A stretch of DNA of 37,520 nucleotides from contig JAPXTJ010000012.1 in assembly GCA_033812595.1 (NCBI GenBank), forward strand, positions 1 to 37,520, written 5' to 3'. How positions within the stretch are numbered: the stretch's first letter is position 1; every line of letters begins with the position of its first letter. Positions 7,647-15,149 of the stretch are shown here, in pieces. The notes beneath the pieces are model-generated. The model had not been told where the DNA came from. It made no database searches and saw nothing but the letters and a program-made list of their open reading frames with translations. This DNA is from JADLGF01 sp020849415 (GTDB lineage: Bacteria > Chloroflexota > Chloroflexia > Thermomicrobiales > UBA6265). Made by a program: the position numbers and the translations under genes.

Positions 7647-8219
7647 ATGACGGACGCCGAGAAGCGCGACGCGGAACTTGCGCGAGCCACGGTTGGTGAG
7701 CGGATACCGCACAACGCCCAAATCACCCTGCTCGACTACGATCCCGCCTGGCCCGAAATCTACGCCGCGCTGGAAGGAACGATCCGTACGGCCCTGGGCG
7801 AAACGGTGCGACTGATCGAGCACGCCGGCTCGACCTCGGTGCCGGGCCTGCCCGCCAAACCGATCATCGACATCGTGCTGGCCGTACCCGATTCGGCTGA
7901 CGAGGCGAGCTACGTACCGCACCTCGAAGCAGTCGGATTCCGGCTGCGCATCCGGGAGCCGGAGTGGTACGAGCACCGGGTGCTGAAACGCGCCGATCCG
8001 GACGTCAATCTCCACGTCTTCACCGAAGGCTGCCGGGAGATCGAGAAAATGCTGCTCTTCCGCGATTGGCTGCGCACCCACCCGGAGGATCGCGACCTGT
8101 ACGCGTCCGAGAAGCGCCGGCTCGGCGCGCAGACCTGGCAGCACATCCAGAACTACGCCGACGCCAAGACGACGGTGGTCGAGGAGATCATGGCCCGCGC
8201 CGGCTGGACGCCGGACTAG
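7647..8219 (+). CDS. GrpB family protein (nucleotidyltransferase fold)
   Basis: A 190-residue protein of the GrpB/UPF0157 family. The diagnostic segment HAGSTSVPGLPAKPIIDIVL is present (residues about 54-73), with the GS pair and the paired acidic residue typical of nucleotidyltransferase folds. It is followed by the expected HLEAVGFRLRIREPEW and NLHVFTEGCREIEKMLLFRDWLR. The molecular function of this family is not established; some members are fused to dephospho-CoA kinase. ATG 7647 follows GGGAG. It overlaps the convergent APH-family gene by 4 bp at the stop codons. Confidence 0.88.
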   Translation: MTDAEKRDAELARATVGERIPHNAQITLLDYDPAWPEIYAALEGTIRTALGETVRLIEHAGSTSVPGLPAKPIIDIVLAVPDSADEASYVPHLEAVGFRLRIREPEWYEHRVLKRADPDVNLHVFTEGCREIEKMLLFRDWLRTHPEDRDLYASEKRRLGAQTWQHIQNYADAKTTVVEEIMARAGWTPD

Positions 8220-9199
8220 GTTGCTGGAACGCCAAGGGCGCGCGCCGTCCGCTCCTCGTACTCGGCCATCCACCGTCCGAGATTGGCGATGAGCCGGTCA
8301 AGCTGCGCCGCCCCGGCCGGCTCGACCGGCTCCTCGAGCGCGCGACGCAACCGCAAGTACATACCCAGGTCGAACAACCGCTGCATGAGCGGCAGGCACA
8401 CCACGATCTCATCGGCCAGCTCATGCCGGCGACGATACCCGGCTATGAAGGCGTCCCGGCGAGGATCGCCGTCGGCAAGAGCGGATTCGAGTTCGCTGAG
8501 CGCCTTCGCGATCTCGACACCGCGCCAACCGGTGGCGTACTCATCGAAGTCGATGAATCCAAATGCCTCGCCGTTCCAGAGCAGGTTGTCGAGTTCGACA
8601 TCGGAGTGAATCGGCCCGAACCAATCGCGGCCGGTTGGCAGCGCGGTCAGGTCAGCGGCGATCGCTTCAGCTTCCAGCGCGATCACGCCGCCCGCCGCTT
8701 GTCCGGCGGCGATGGTGGCCGGCCATTCCGGGGGTCTGCCCAGGTGATCGGGGATCGCGTCCAGAGCCTGATGAAGCTGCCCGACCGCTTCTCCCCAGCG
8801 TTCGAAACCGGGCAGATCGAGCGTATGGATCTCCAGGTGCTCGCCCGCTACGGAAGTCAAAAGCACGGCGTGGAACCGGCCGAGATCGGTCTCGACGGTC
8901 GCGACCGATTCTCCGCTCACGGTTTCGACCGGAAGATTGACGCGCAGACCTTGACCGTCGAGCCAGCGCAGGAGCGCCATCTCCTGTTTGATCGCGGCCC
9001 GGTTTCGCTCCGATTCGTGCGCGAAGCGGAGGAACCGCCGATCGCCGCCGGATCGATCGATGAACACGAAGTTGGCGCTGCCGCGCAGGTAGCGCGGCGG
9101 CTCGCTCATCGACCACGCGCGGCCGATTTCGGTCCCGATCGGCGAAATCCATCCATCGTCGAGCGAGCGGACGACGGACCAGAGCGTCGAAATCCGCAT
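8216..9199 (-). CDS. APH-fold phosphotransferase (aminoglycoside/choline kinase family)
   Basis: A 327-residue protein with a protein-kinase-like APH fold. The N-lobe contains NFVFIDRSGGDRRFLRFA. The catalytic loop is IHSDVELDNLLW (Brenner motif HxDxxxxN) and the metal-binding motif is FGFIDFDEY. This arrangement fits homoserine/choline/fructosamine kinase relatives better than true aminoglycoside resistance enzymes, but the substrate is unknown. The start is ATG 9199 (GTG at 9202 is an alternative). The gene lies 19 bp downstream of the enolase-superfamily gene on the same strand and is likely co-transcribed, so a phosphorylated sugar or sugar-acid intermediate is a reasonable guess. Confidence 0.85.
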   Translation of the reverse strand: MRISTLWSVVRSLDDGWISPIGTEIGRAWSMSEPPRYLRGSANFVFIDRSGGDRRFLRFAHESERNRAAIKQEMALLRWLDGQGLRVNLPVETVSGESVATVETDLGRFHAVLLTSVAGEHLEIHTLDLPGFERWGEAVGQLHQALDAIPDHLGRPPEWPATIAAGQAAGGVIALEAEAIAADLTALPTGRDWFGPIHSDVELDNLLWNGEAFGFIDFDEYATGWRGVEIAKALSELESALADGDPRRDAFIAGYRRRHELADEIVVCLPLMQRLFDLGMYLRLRRALEEPVEPAGAAQLDRLIANLGRWMAEYEERTARALGVPAT

Positions 9200-9218
9200 C
9201 ACAGGCGTACTCGCCCGC

Positions 9219-10457
9219 TCATGGCGTCGTCACGATAGAAGCGTCGGGGCGGGTGCGGGCTTCGGGCAGGAAGGTCGTGCCGATGCCGGGCGCAGTCGGG
9301 GCGAGGATGTGGCCCGCCTCGACGGTCGGCACCTCGGTCACCATTTCCGGGAAGGTGACGCGCAGATAACTGCGCAGCGATTCCTGGTAGACCGCGTTGG
9401 TGGCGTTGATCGCCAGGTGAATGCCGGCGTAGAGCGTGAAGGGACCGGTGCAATCGTGCATCGAGACCGGCCGGTGGTAGGTCTCGGCCATGGTGGCGAT
9501 CTTCTTGCTCTCGGTGATGCCGCCGGCCCAGGTGGGATCGATCATGATGATGTCGGCGGCGCGCTGCTCCAGCACCGGCTTGTACTCGTAGCGGGTGGTC
9601 AGGTACTCGCTGGCAAGCACCGGGATGGTGGTGCTGGCGCGGAGTTCGGCCAGGCTGCCGATGTCATCGGCGCGAAGCAGATCCTCCAGCCAGGCTGGCT
9701 TGAACTCCTCGAGTCCGTGCGCAATTCGCTTGGCGGCGGGCAGGCTCCAGAGACCATGGCCCTCGACCATGATCTCCATCTTGTTACCGACGGCGTCGCG
9801 AATCTTGCGGAACGGTTCAAGCCCCTTGTCGAGATCGCCCCAACTGATCTCCTGCCCACCGAATCTGCGGAAATTCGGATCGAAAACGCCCTGGAATCCG
9901 CGCCATTCGTCCCAGCGTCCCGGCTGGTGGGCAACCGGATCGAACGGCCAGATCTTCATGCCGCTGATCCCTTCGGAGAGCAAGTCCTCGGCAAGCGCGC
10001 CGGCATCGGTCATGAACCCGATCAGGTCTTCGTACTTGTTGGCTTCCGATTGCGTCCAGCTGCGGGTCGGGCGGCCGTAGGCCGGGCCGCCGCAGGTGTT
10101 GTAGGTCTTGATCCGGTCGCGCGCCGCGCCGCCGAGCAATTGCCAAACGGGCAGACCGGTCGCCTGGCCGAAGATGTCCCAGAGGGCGACGTCGATCGCG
10201 GAGAGTCCGCGGATCTCGGCTCCCTTGCCGGCGATGTGGGCGATCACTTCATAGAGACGGCGCCAGTGGAGTTCGATCGCGAGCGGATCGTGCCCGATCA
10301 GCATCGGCGCGGCGAACTGGTGGATGTAGCCGCGTACGGCATCCGACATGTAGAAGGTGTCGCCGTAACCGACCAATCCCGCATCGGTGTGGACAGCGAC
10401 GAAGAGAATGTTCGGGTAATCTCCAAGAACGATCGTTTCGAGCTTCGTGATCTTCAC
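9219..10457 (-). CDS. Enolase-superfamily sugar-acid dehydratase (mandelate racemase/MLE type)
   Basis: A 412-residue protein with the two-domain architecture of the mandelate racemase/muconate lactonizing family. The capping domain is about residues 1-115, ending in SAIDVALWDIFGQATG. The barrel carries candidate metal ligands in order: VEGHG (Glu plus His two residues later), WLEDLL (Glu) and LASEYLTT (Glu). The SMHDCTGPFTLYAGIHL segment near the end provides a His like that of galactonate-type dehydratases. Such enzymes dehydrate sugar acids to 2-keto-3-deoxy acids. The exact substrate cannot be read from the sequence. ATG 10457 is the natural start. It is probably operonic with the APH-fold kinase. 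Confidence 0.88.
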   Translation of the reverse strand: MKITKLETIVLGDYPNILFVAVHTDAGLVGYGDTFYMSDAVRGYIHQFAAPMLIGHDPLAIELHWRRLYEVIAHIAGKGAEIRGLSAIDVALWDIFGQATGLPVWQLLGGAARDRIKTYNTCGGPAYGRPTRSWTQSEANKYEDLIGFMTDAGALAEDLLSEGISGMKIWPFDPVAHQPGRWDEWRGFQGVFDPNFRRFGGQEISWGDLDKGLEPFRKIRDAVGNKMEIMVEGHGLWSLPAAKRIAHGLEEFKPAWLEDLLRADDIGSLAELRASTTIPVLASEYLTTRYEYKPVLEQRAADIIMIDPTWAGGITESKKIATMAETYHRPVSMHDCTGPFTLYAGIHLAINATNAVYQESLRSYLRVTFPEMVTEVPTVEAGHILAPTAPGIGTTFLPEARTRPDASIVTTP

Positions 10458-10539
10458 AGTCGAACCTCCGAACGGAGTGAACGGGTCGAGTGAAGGTCAC
10501 AGTATCGGACCAAACGGATCACAGGGAAAGCAAGCAAAA

Positions 10540-10617
10540 CGGGTTCCGAGTACCTGGTTCCGGGTTCCGCGTCACGAACGAACCACCCGGAACGCGGAAC
10601 CCGGAACCCGGAACGCG
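10540..10617. repeat. GGAAC inverted-repeat cluster between divergent genes
   Basis: GGTTCCGGGTTCCGCGT (10556-10572) and ACGCGGAACCCGGAACC (10592-10608) are perfect 17-bp inverted repeats with a 19-bp loop. Further GGAAC/GTTCC units lie on both sides (10542-10549, 10608-10617). It sits between the divergent dehydratase and M81 genes. Related units appear in the 1.6-kb terminator and around 27.7 kb, so this looks like a dispersed repeat family rather than a gene-specific operator. Confidence 0.7.
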
Positions 10618-10637
10618 TGACCGAAGGGAGCGACACG

Positions 10638-12104
10638 TTGGTTCACCTCATTGCCGGCGGGATCATGCACGAAACGCACACATTTTCGGTGGAACCGACG
10701 CCGCTTTCCGATTTCACGGTGGTGCGCGGGGACGACTGCAATCAGTACGCCGGCACGAACCACTCCCTCGGCGGGGTGATCGATGCCTGCGCGGAGCTCG
10801 GAGTCGAGCTCTCGCACACCTTCTTCTGCCAGGCCACCGCGACCGCGCCGGTCGCCAGCGATCTATTCGATTACCTGACCGGTGAACTGATCGCCGGCAT
10901 CGAGCAACACCTGCCGGCCGACGGCATCGTGCTCACCCTGCACGGCGCGATGGTCGCCGAGGGTTCGCTCGAAGCGGACGCGGAGATCGTGCGCCGGGTG
11001 CGGGCGGTCGTCGGGCCCGAGATGCCGGTCGCGGTCACGCTCGATCTCCACGCCAACATCGGTCCGGCGATCGTCGATGCCTCGACCCTGATCGTGGGCT
11101 ACGACACCTACCCGCACATCGATCTGAACGAACGGGCCGCCGAGGCGACCCGCCTGCTGGTGCGCACGATCAATGGTGAGATCGCGCCGGTGATGGCGCT
11201 GGTGAAACCACCGCTGCTGCCGGTGCCGCAGGCGATGTTCACCAGCGTGCCTCCCTTCAGCACGATCATCGAACGGGCGCACACGCTGGAAGCGGCCGGA
11301 GAAGCGCTGACGATCTCCGTCGCCGGCTCGTTCGCCTACGCCGACACCGAGGCAGCGGGCATGAGCATCGTCGCGGTCACCGACAACGATCCCGCCAGGG
11401 CGCAGGCGATCGCGCAGGAACTGGCGGAACTCGCCTGGTCGCTGCGCGATCAGATGCTGATCACGAACGTGCCGCCGGACGCAGCGGTCGCCGAAGCGAT
11501 CGCCCATCCGGAGGGACCGGTGATCCTGGTCGATGTCGGAGACAACATCGGCGGCGGCACCCCGGGTGACGGCACAGTGCTTCTGACCGAGCTGCTCGAG
11601 CAGAAAGCGACCGGCGCGGTGATGGTGATCGCCGATCCGGACGCGGTGCAAGCCTGCTTCGCAGCCGGCGTGAACGGCATCGTGAAGACGACCGTCGGCG
11701 GCAAGACCGACAACCTGCACGGGGCGCCAGTTCCGATCGAGGGCCGGGTGCGGCTGCTGAGCGACGGCCACTGGGTGCACGAAGGTCCGGAGAACGCCGG
11801 GGTCGCGGCGGAACCGGGGCTGACGGCGGTGGTGGAGGTCGACGGCGTTCACCTGGTGCTGAACAGCATGAAGATCGCCCCGGGCGATCTGCAGCAGCTG
11901 AAGTCGGTCGGGATCGATCCGGCGCGGCAGAAGATCATCGTCGTCAAGGCGGCGGTGCGCTGGCGCGGCGGGTACGCGCCGGTCACGAAACACGCAATCC
12001 ACGTCAACACGCCGGGCCTGGGGAGCGTCGATCTCGCCAGCTTCGGCTACGAAAGCGTCCTCCGCCCGATCTGGCCACTCGATGAAATCGAGTCCTGGCC
12101 GTAG
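10638..12104 (+). CDS. M81-family metallopeptidase (MlrC-like)
   Basis: A protein of about 488 residues of the M81/MlrC family, the zinc enzymes known from microcystin-peptide degradation but widespread with unknown substrates. The N-terminus has AGGIMHETHTF. The central zinc-ligand region reads TLDLHANIG, then YDTYPHIDLNERA. The C-terminal domain has ILVDVGDNIGGGTPGDGTVLL and the G-rich KTTVGGKTDN loop. The longest frame starts at GTG 10617, but AAGGGAG (10624-10630) is 7 bp before the TTG at 10638, and the family motif then begins a few residues in. I therefore prefer the TTG. It is divergent from the sugar-acid dehydratase, with a GGAAC repeat between them. Confidence 0.9.
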   Translation: MVHLIAGGIMHETHTFSVEPTPLSDFTVVRGDDCNQYAGTNHSLGGVIDACAELGVELSHTFFCQATATAPVASDLFDYLTGELIAGIEQHLPADGIVLTLHGAMVAEGSLEADAEIVRRVRAVVGPEMPVAVTLDLHANIGPAIVDASTLIVGYDTYPHIDLNERAAEATRLLVRTINGEIAPVMALVKPPLLPVPQAMFTSVPPFSTIIERAHTLEAAGEALTISVAGSFAYADTEAAGMSIVAVTDNDPARAQAIAQELAELAWSLRDQMLITNVPPDAAVAEAIAHPEGPVILVDVGDNIGGGTPGDGTVLLTELLEQKATGAVMVIADPDAVQACFAAGVNGIVKTTVGGKTDNLHGAPVPIEGRVRLLSDGHWVHEGPENAGVAAEPGLTAVVEVDGVHLVLNSMKIAPGDLQQLKSVGIDPARQKIIVVKAAVRWRGGYAPVTKHAIHVNTPGLGSVDLASFGYESVLRPIWPLDEIESWP

Positions 12105-12115
12105 CCTGTAGCGAC

Positions 12116-12152
12116 GCAACGTCTGGACAATTGTCCAGACATTGCGTAGTAT
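12116..12152 (+). promoter_or_regulatory. Near-perfect 30-bp palindromic operator on the RES/Xre promoter
   Basis: GTCTGGACAATTGTCCAGAC (12121-12140) is a perfect 20-bp palindrome. It extends to 12116-12145 with a single mismatched pair (GCAA on the left, TTGC on the right). TGGACA (12124-12129) is a good -35 and TAGTAT (12147-12152) a plausible -10 with exactly 17 bp between, so the palindrome covers the -35. It is the expected autoregulatory operator for the antitoxin encoded 31 bp downstream. Confidence 0.8.
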
Positions 12153-12182
12153 CATGGCAGGAGACCCGAAAGGAGTTTGGCC

Positions 12183-12536
12183 ATGGTCGCCGTTGCACGC
12201 ACTATTCCAACGATCGATCTGATGAAGATTCGCACCGATATGGGGCTTTCGCGCGAGAAGATGGCGCGGATCGTTGATGTCAGCTCGAAAACGATCGAAC
12301 GCTGGGAGAAGGGCGAAACCCAACCCACCAGCCGCCGGGTGCAGCGCTTGTACGCGGGCATGCAGGAAATCTGCGAGGTGGGTCTGATGGTGTACAAACC
12401 CGAAGGTCTGAAACTCTTCCTGCGTTCGAAACTACCCGATTTCGATGGTCAAACGGCGTTCGACATGCTGGAACTGGGTGACACCGAATCAGTCATCGGC
12501 GCGCTGGCGATGGACTATGAGGGGCTGGGCTTCTAG
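12183..12536 (+). CDS. Xre/MbcA/ParS-type antitoxin of a RES toxin system
   Basis: A 117-residue antitoxin. The N-terminal half is a helix-turn-helix (LMKIRTDMGLSREKMARIVD, then VSSKTIERWEKGETQP), which should bind the 30-bp palindrome upstream. The C-terminal half (PEGLKLFLRSKLPDFDGQTA, then FDMLELGDTESVIGAL) matches the MbcA/ParS toxin-binding domain that covers the RES active site. ATG 12183 follows AAAGGAG (12169-12175) at 7 bp; a TTG at 12177 is in frame but poorly placed. The stop is 2 bp before the toxin start, so the two are translationally coupled. Role: neutralise the RES toxin and repress the operon, probably best as a complex. Confidence 0.88.
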   Translation: MVAVARTIPTIDLMKIRTDMGLSREKMARIVDVSSKTIERWEKGETQPTSRRVQRLYAGMQEICEVGLMVYKPEGLKLFLRSKLPDFDGQTAFDMLELGDTESVIGALAMDYEGLGF

Positions 12537-12538
12537 CC

Positions 12539-13072
12539 TTGGCCATCGAGGACTACATCCGTCCCTGGTCCGGCATCGCATATCGGCATGTTTCCGCGCA
12601 TCGGGCCTATGATCCGCTCGATTTTCGCATGGCCGGATTGGGGAAGCTCAACCGCTGGAATGTGCCAGGCGAACCAACCCTCTACCTCGCGGGAGACGAA
12701 GGCGTGCTCATCACCGAGTGGGGACGCCACTTCAACACCAATCGTCCCAATGAGCTCGCGATGATTGCCGAGGAACGCCGCGTCCTCCGCTTCGGTGTAT
12801 CGCTCGATGCAGTACTCGATTTGCGCCTTCCGGCGGTACATCAGGAACTCGCGCTCAGCAATGCGCCCCACTGCTTTCTGGATCTCACCCAGGCCCGGGC
12901 GACCGCGAACTACGTTCGGTCCGTCACGCCAGCGCAGGGAATCCTGGTCCAGCCGGTAACGTTTCTGGATCAACCTGAACGCTGGAGCCTGGTCCTTTTC
13001 CTCGAAAAGCTGCCCAAGCCCGAGAAGTTCATTACAAGCGTCTCAGACTTCGGACCACTGAAGCGGGGTTGA
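12539..13072 (+). CDS. RES-domain toxin (NAD+-degrading family)
   Basis: A 177-residue RES-domain protein. The family is named for conserved Arg, Glu and Ser. Here the candidates are Arg in IAYRHVSAHRAYD, Glu in GVLITEWGRHF, and Ser in either LALSNAPHC or the later NYVRSVTPAQGILVQPV. The RWNVPGEPTLYLAGDEG segment is also typical. Characterised members such as MbcT deplete NAD+ by phosphorolysis or hydrolysis, halting growth; the activity here is inferred from the family. The start is TTG 12539, 2 bp after the antitoxin stop, with a weak AGGGG upstream. A non-ATG start and coupling would keep toxin below antitoxin levels. Confidence 0.88.
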   Translation: MAIEDYIRPWSGIAYRHVSAHRAYDPLDFRMAGLGKLNRWNVPGEPTLYLAGDEGVLITEWGRHFNTNRPNELAMIAEERRVLRFGVSLDAVLDLRLPAVHQELALSNAPHCFLDLTQARATANYVRSVTPAQGILVQPVTFLDQPERWSLVLFLEKLPKPEKFITSVSDFGPLKRG

Positions 13073-13264
13073 ACGGAAAACCCTCTCCGTACCCCCTCGA
13101 TCGCAGCCGGCGTCAATCAAGCGCACCAACCAATCAACCGGAGTTGGCGAGGGGTCGATCGTACGATCGATCCTGAACATCGTTAACTCAACCTCTGAGC
13201 GGCGTCTACTTACGCGCAGCGATTGTGCGCCTCGATAACAGTATCCCGATGCAGATTAAACGAA
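13073..13264. other. Intergenic stretch with a 16-bp perfect palindrome
   Basis: No gene is supported between the RES gene and the terminator of the convergent DUF4394 gene. TCGATCGTACGATCGA (13155-13170) is a perfect 16-bp palindrome 82 bp after the RES stop codon. It has no loop and no T tract, so it looks more like a protein-binding site than a terminator. I can assign no function to it. Confidence 0.5.
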
Positions 13265-13294
13265 CGGCATCCCACCGATATCGGTGGGATGCCG
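13265..13294. terminator. 30-bp perfect palindrome, terminator of the DUF4394 gene
   Basis: Positions 13265-13279 and 13280-13294 are exact reverse complements, centred on GATATC and running outward through ACC and GGGATGCCG. It lies 27 bp beyond the stop codon of the minus-strand DUF4394 gene. On that strand it is followed by TTCGTTTAATC, a weak T-rich tail. It probably ends transcription from the DUF4394 side. Confidence 0.65.
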
Positions 13295-13321
13295 CTTGCA
13301 GGGAACGAGTGGCGAAGACGA

Positions 13322-14170
13322 TCAGTCGCCGTTTGGCACCGTCAGGAAGGCGTCTCCGTTCGGGTGGATGTCGAAACCGGTGAATTCGGTAATCTCGGCG
13401 TCCAGCACGGCGACAGTGTTCAGCACACCGTCATTGGGCGGGTCCTGGATGGCGAGAGAGTTGGTGGCGCGGTCGATGACGTAGAGCCTGGTCTCACTTG
13501 CGTCGGCCACACTGTTGGTGTACCCGGCTCCGACAACCTCCGGGGTCTCGCCGACGGAGGCATCCCCTTCAGCAAAGGCGAGGTTGCCGTCAATCGTTGG
13601 CTGCCCCGTGTCCGGATTCGTGCCCACCATGCCGGTTTCCGGATTGAGACGCAGGTTCTGGGTGGTGGAGACGTCGACGCGGATCCTGTCGACGGTGGGG
13701 TTGAAGTCAAAGCCGATGAGTTCGGACTCGATCGTGGGATCGATGCCGTCGCCAATCGGCCAGGTTTCGCCGGTGGCGGGATCGATCCAGTAGACGGTGC
13801 CCCAGGCGGAAAGGCCGATCAATTGCCCGGTGGCCGGTCGCTGGTCGATTCCCACCAGCCAGTCGCCGTCGGGGATTCCGGTCAGCGCCAGTTCCGACCC
13901 GACGGCGCCGGGCAAGGTCGCATTGAACGTGAGGACGGTACCGGCATCAGTGATGCCCCAGCCGGTCAGCGGGAACGCGCCGGTGGTGTCGATGGCAAAG
14001 GCCACGACCGTCTGGCCGGTGCCGATGATGCCAAGCGACGTGAGTTCGCCGGATTCGAGATCGACATGATAGAGGTTGGTGCCGGTGGTGGGAGCGTCCG
14101 TTTGGGCCGCGACTCCGCTCGAAAGAGCGAGGACGGTTGCCAAGGCCAGTGTGGAGGTCAAGCGTCGCAT
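13322..14170 (-). CDS. Secreted DUF4394 domain protein
   Basis: A 282-residue exported protein. The signal peptide is MRRLTSTLALATVLALSSGV with cleavage plausible after VAAQ. The mature part is a repetitive beta-rich DUF4394 domain of the propeller-like type, with repeated D/G-rich turns such as YHVDLESGELTSLG, YWIDPATGETWPIG, GFDFNPTVDRIRV and LYVIDRATNSLAIQ. The domain's function is unknown. ATG 14170 follows AGGAGG with 6-bp spacing; the frame is open to 14299. It is divergent from the ECF sigma gene and carries the same promoter motif, so it is probably a target of that sigma factor. Confidence 0.85.
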   Translation of the reverse strand: MRRLTSTLALATVLALSSGVAAQTDAPTTGTNLYHVDLESGELTSLGIIGTGQTVVAFAIDTTGAFPLTGWGITDAGTVLTFNATLPGAVGSELALTGIPDGDWLVGIDQRPATGQLIGLSAWGTVYWIDPATGETWPIGDGIDPTIESELIGFDFNPTVDRIRVDVSTTQNLRLNPETGMVGTNPDTGQPTIDGNLAFAEGDASVGETPEVVGAGYTNSVADASETRLYVIDRATNSLAIQDPPNDGVLNTVAVLDAEITEFTGFDIHPNGDAFLTVPNGD

Positions 14171-14350
14171 GGGGTTCCTCCTGGTCATCCTATGGATGCC
14201 GGTGCGTTTCCTCGAACGAAGAAACCGTGTCTGGAACGGTGAGTGGCGGTCATCCCGATCGTCACCCTTCTCACGTGCGTTCGATTTCCCAACTGGCACG
14301 GGCTGCCGTCCCGGGCTGGCGAGCCGTCCGTGTCAGGTCCTCTTGCCGGT

Positions 14351-14379
14351 AGAACGGGGATTTGGAGAAACTGGATCAC
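14351..14379 (-). promoter_or_regulatory. ECF-type promoter for the DUF4394 gene
   Basis: On the minus strand GTGATCC (14379-14373) is followed by a 16-nt spacer and CGTTCT (14356-14351). The -35 is preceded by CAG, as at the sigma-gene promoter. The predicted transcript would have a leader of roughly 170 nt before the DUF4394 ATG. The assignment to the neighbouring ECF sigma factor is inferred from the shared motif. Confidence 0.55.
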
Positions 14380-14500
14380 CTGCACCACGGCGGCGAGTCG
14401 TGTGCCGCCGCTCGGTCGCCCGGATATCCGGTGCATTACCGCCGTGATCAGCTACGATACTCGTATACCGTCATGGGTCTTACGGACAATGCGGCCCCAG

Positions 14501-14530
14501 GTGATCCGGAATCAGCCTGGGTGGCGTTTC
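14501..14530 (+). promoter_or_regulatory. ECF-type autoregulatory promoter for the sigma gene
   Basis: CAG then GTGATCC (14501-14507), a 17-nt spacer and CGTTTC (14525-14530) precede the sigma GTG start (14556) with a short leader of about 20 nt. The same bipartite motif lies upstream of the DUF4394 gene and of the first ferritin-like gene. This fits the usual positive autoregulation of ECF sigma factors. The rest of the 14171-14555 gap holds no supported gene. Confidence 0.6.
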
Positions 14531-14555
14531 ATTCGATAGAGAAGGGCGCCAACGT

Positions 14556-15149
14556 GTGATCGAGCTCAGCGATCTCGAAGTCATGGAGCTTATCGCCCAG
14601 CAAGACAGCCATGCGCTCCAGACGCTATTCTCCCGCTACGGGAGGCGGTGCTTCGCCTTGTCCTATCGCATCATCAACAACGCGCAATCCGCCGAGGAAG
14701 TGGTACAGGATACCTTCCAGGCGGTCTGGCAAAAGGCCAGCCAGTTCGATGCCGAGCGTGGCGGCAACGTCCGAGGTTGGTTGCTGACGATTGTCCATCG
14801 CAAATCGATCGATTATCGCCGCCGTGAAATCGATCGGCGTCCACCCGATGTACCGATTGACGATGTCGACTTCATGCTTTCCGTGCCCGACATTTTCGCC
14901 GAGGTCGACCAGATCTTGTTGCAGGAACGGGTGCGGTCCGCCCTGGCCAATCTGCCGCCTGAACAACGCCGGATCATCGAACTTGCCTACTTTAGCGGGC
15001 TGAGCCAATCGGACATTGCCGCCGCCGAGAACCTGCCGCTCGGCACGGTGAAAGGACGGACGCGGCTCGGACTTCGAAAACTTTCCGAATTGCTCCACAT
15101 GGAGCAGGACCAGAGTGACGGCGTCTCCGCCACGGGAGGTCGACCGTGA
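14556..15149 (+). CDS. ECF RNA polymerase sigma factor (SigK-like group)
   Basis: A 197-residue ECF sigma factor with region 2 (about residues 20-90: TLFSRYGRRCFALSYRIINN, SAEEVVQDTFQAVWQKA, VRGWLLTIVHRKSIDYRRR) and region 4 (about 125-180: ALANLPPEQRRIIELAYFSG, LSQSDIAAAENLPLGTVKGR). It directs RNA polymerase to a small set of stress promoters and is held inactive by the membrane anti-sigma factor encoded next. The start is GTG 14556 after AGAAGGG at about 7 bp. Its stop codon overlaps the anti-sigma start by 4 bp, giving tight coupling. It is likely autoregulated through the GTGATCC-N17-CGTTTC promoter. Confidence 0.93.
   Translation: MIELSDLEVMELIAQQDSHALQTLFSRYGRRCFALSYRIINNAQSAEEVVQDTFQAVWQKASQFDAERGGNVRGWLLTIVHRKSIDYRRREIDRRPPDVPIDDVDFMLSVPDIFAEVDQILLQERVRSALANLPPEQRRIIELAYFSGLSQSDIAAAENLPLGTVKGRTRLGLRKLSELLHMEQDQSDGVSATGGRP

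Noticed and set aside
10863..12323. 486-codon minus frame over the M81 gene and RES/Xre promoter
   Set aside because: It runs through the operator and the start of the antitoxin gene and shows no domain. The M81 gene on the plus strand is complete.
13265..13294. CRISPR-like or attachment-site palindrome
   Set aside because: Single copy, no spacer array and no integrase nearby. Position after the DUF4394 stop points to a terminator.
13223..14242. 339-codon plus frame over the DUF4394 gene
   Set aside because: Antisense shadow; it also runs through the 30-bp palindrome that ends the DUF4394 gene.
14362..14559. 65-codon frame overlapping the sigma start by 4 bp
   Set aside because: The overlap looks like coupling, but it contains the predicted ECF promoter, has no Shine-Dalgarno site and its composition is not protein-like.
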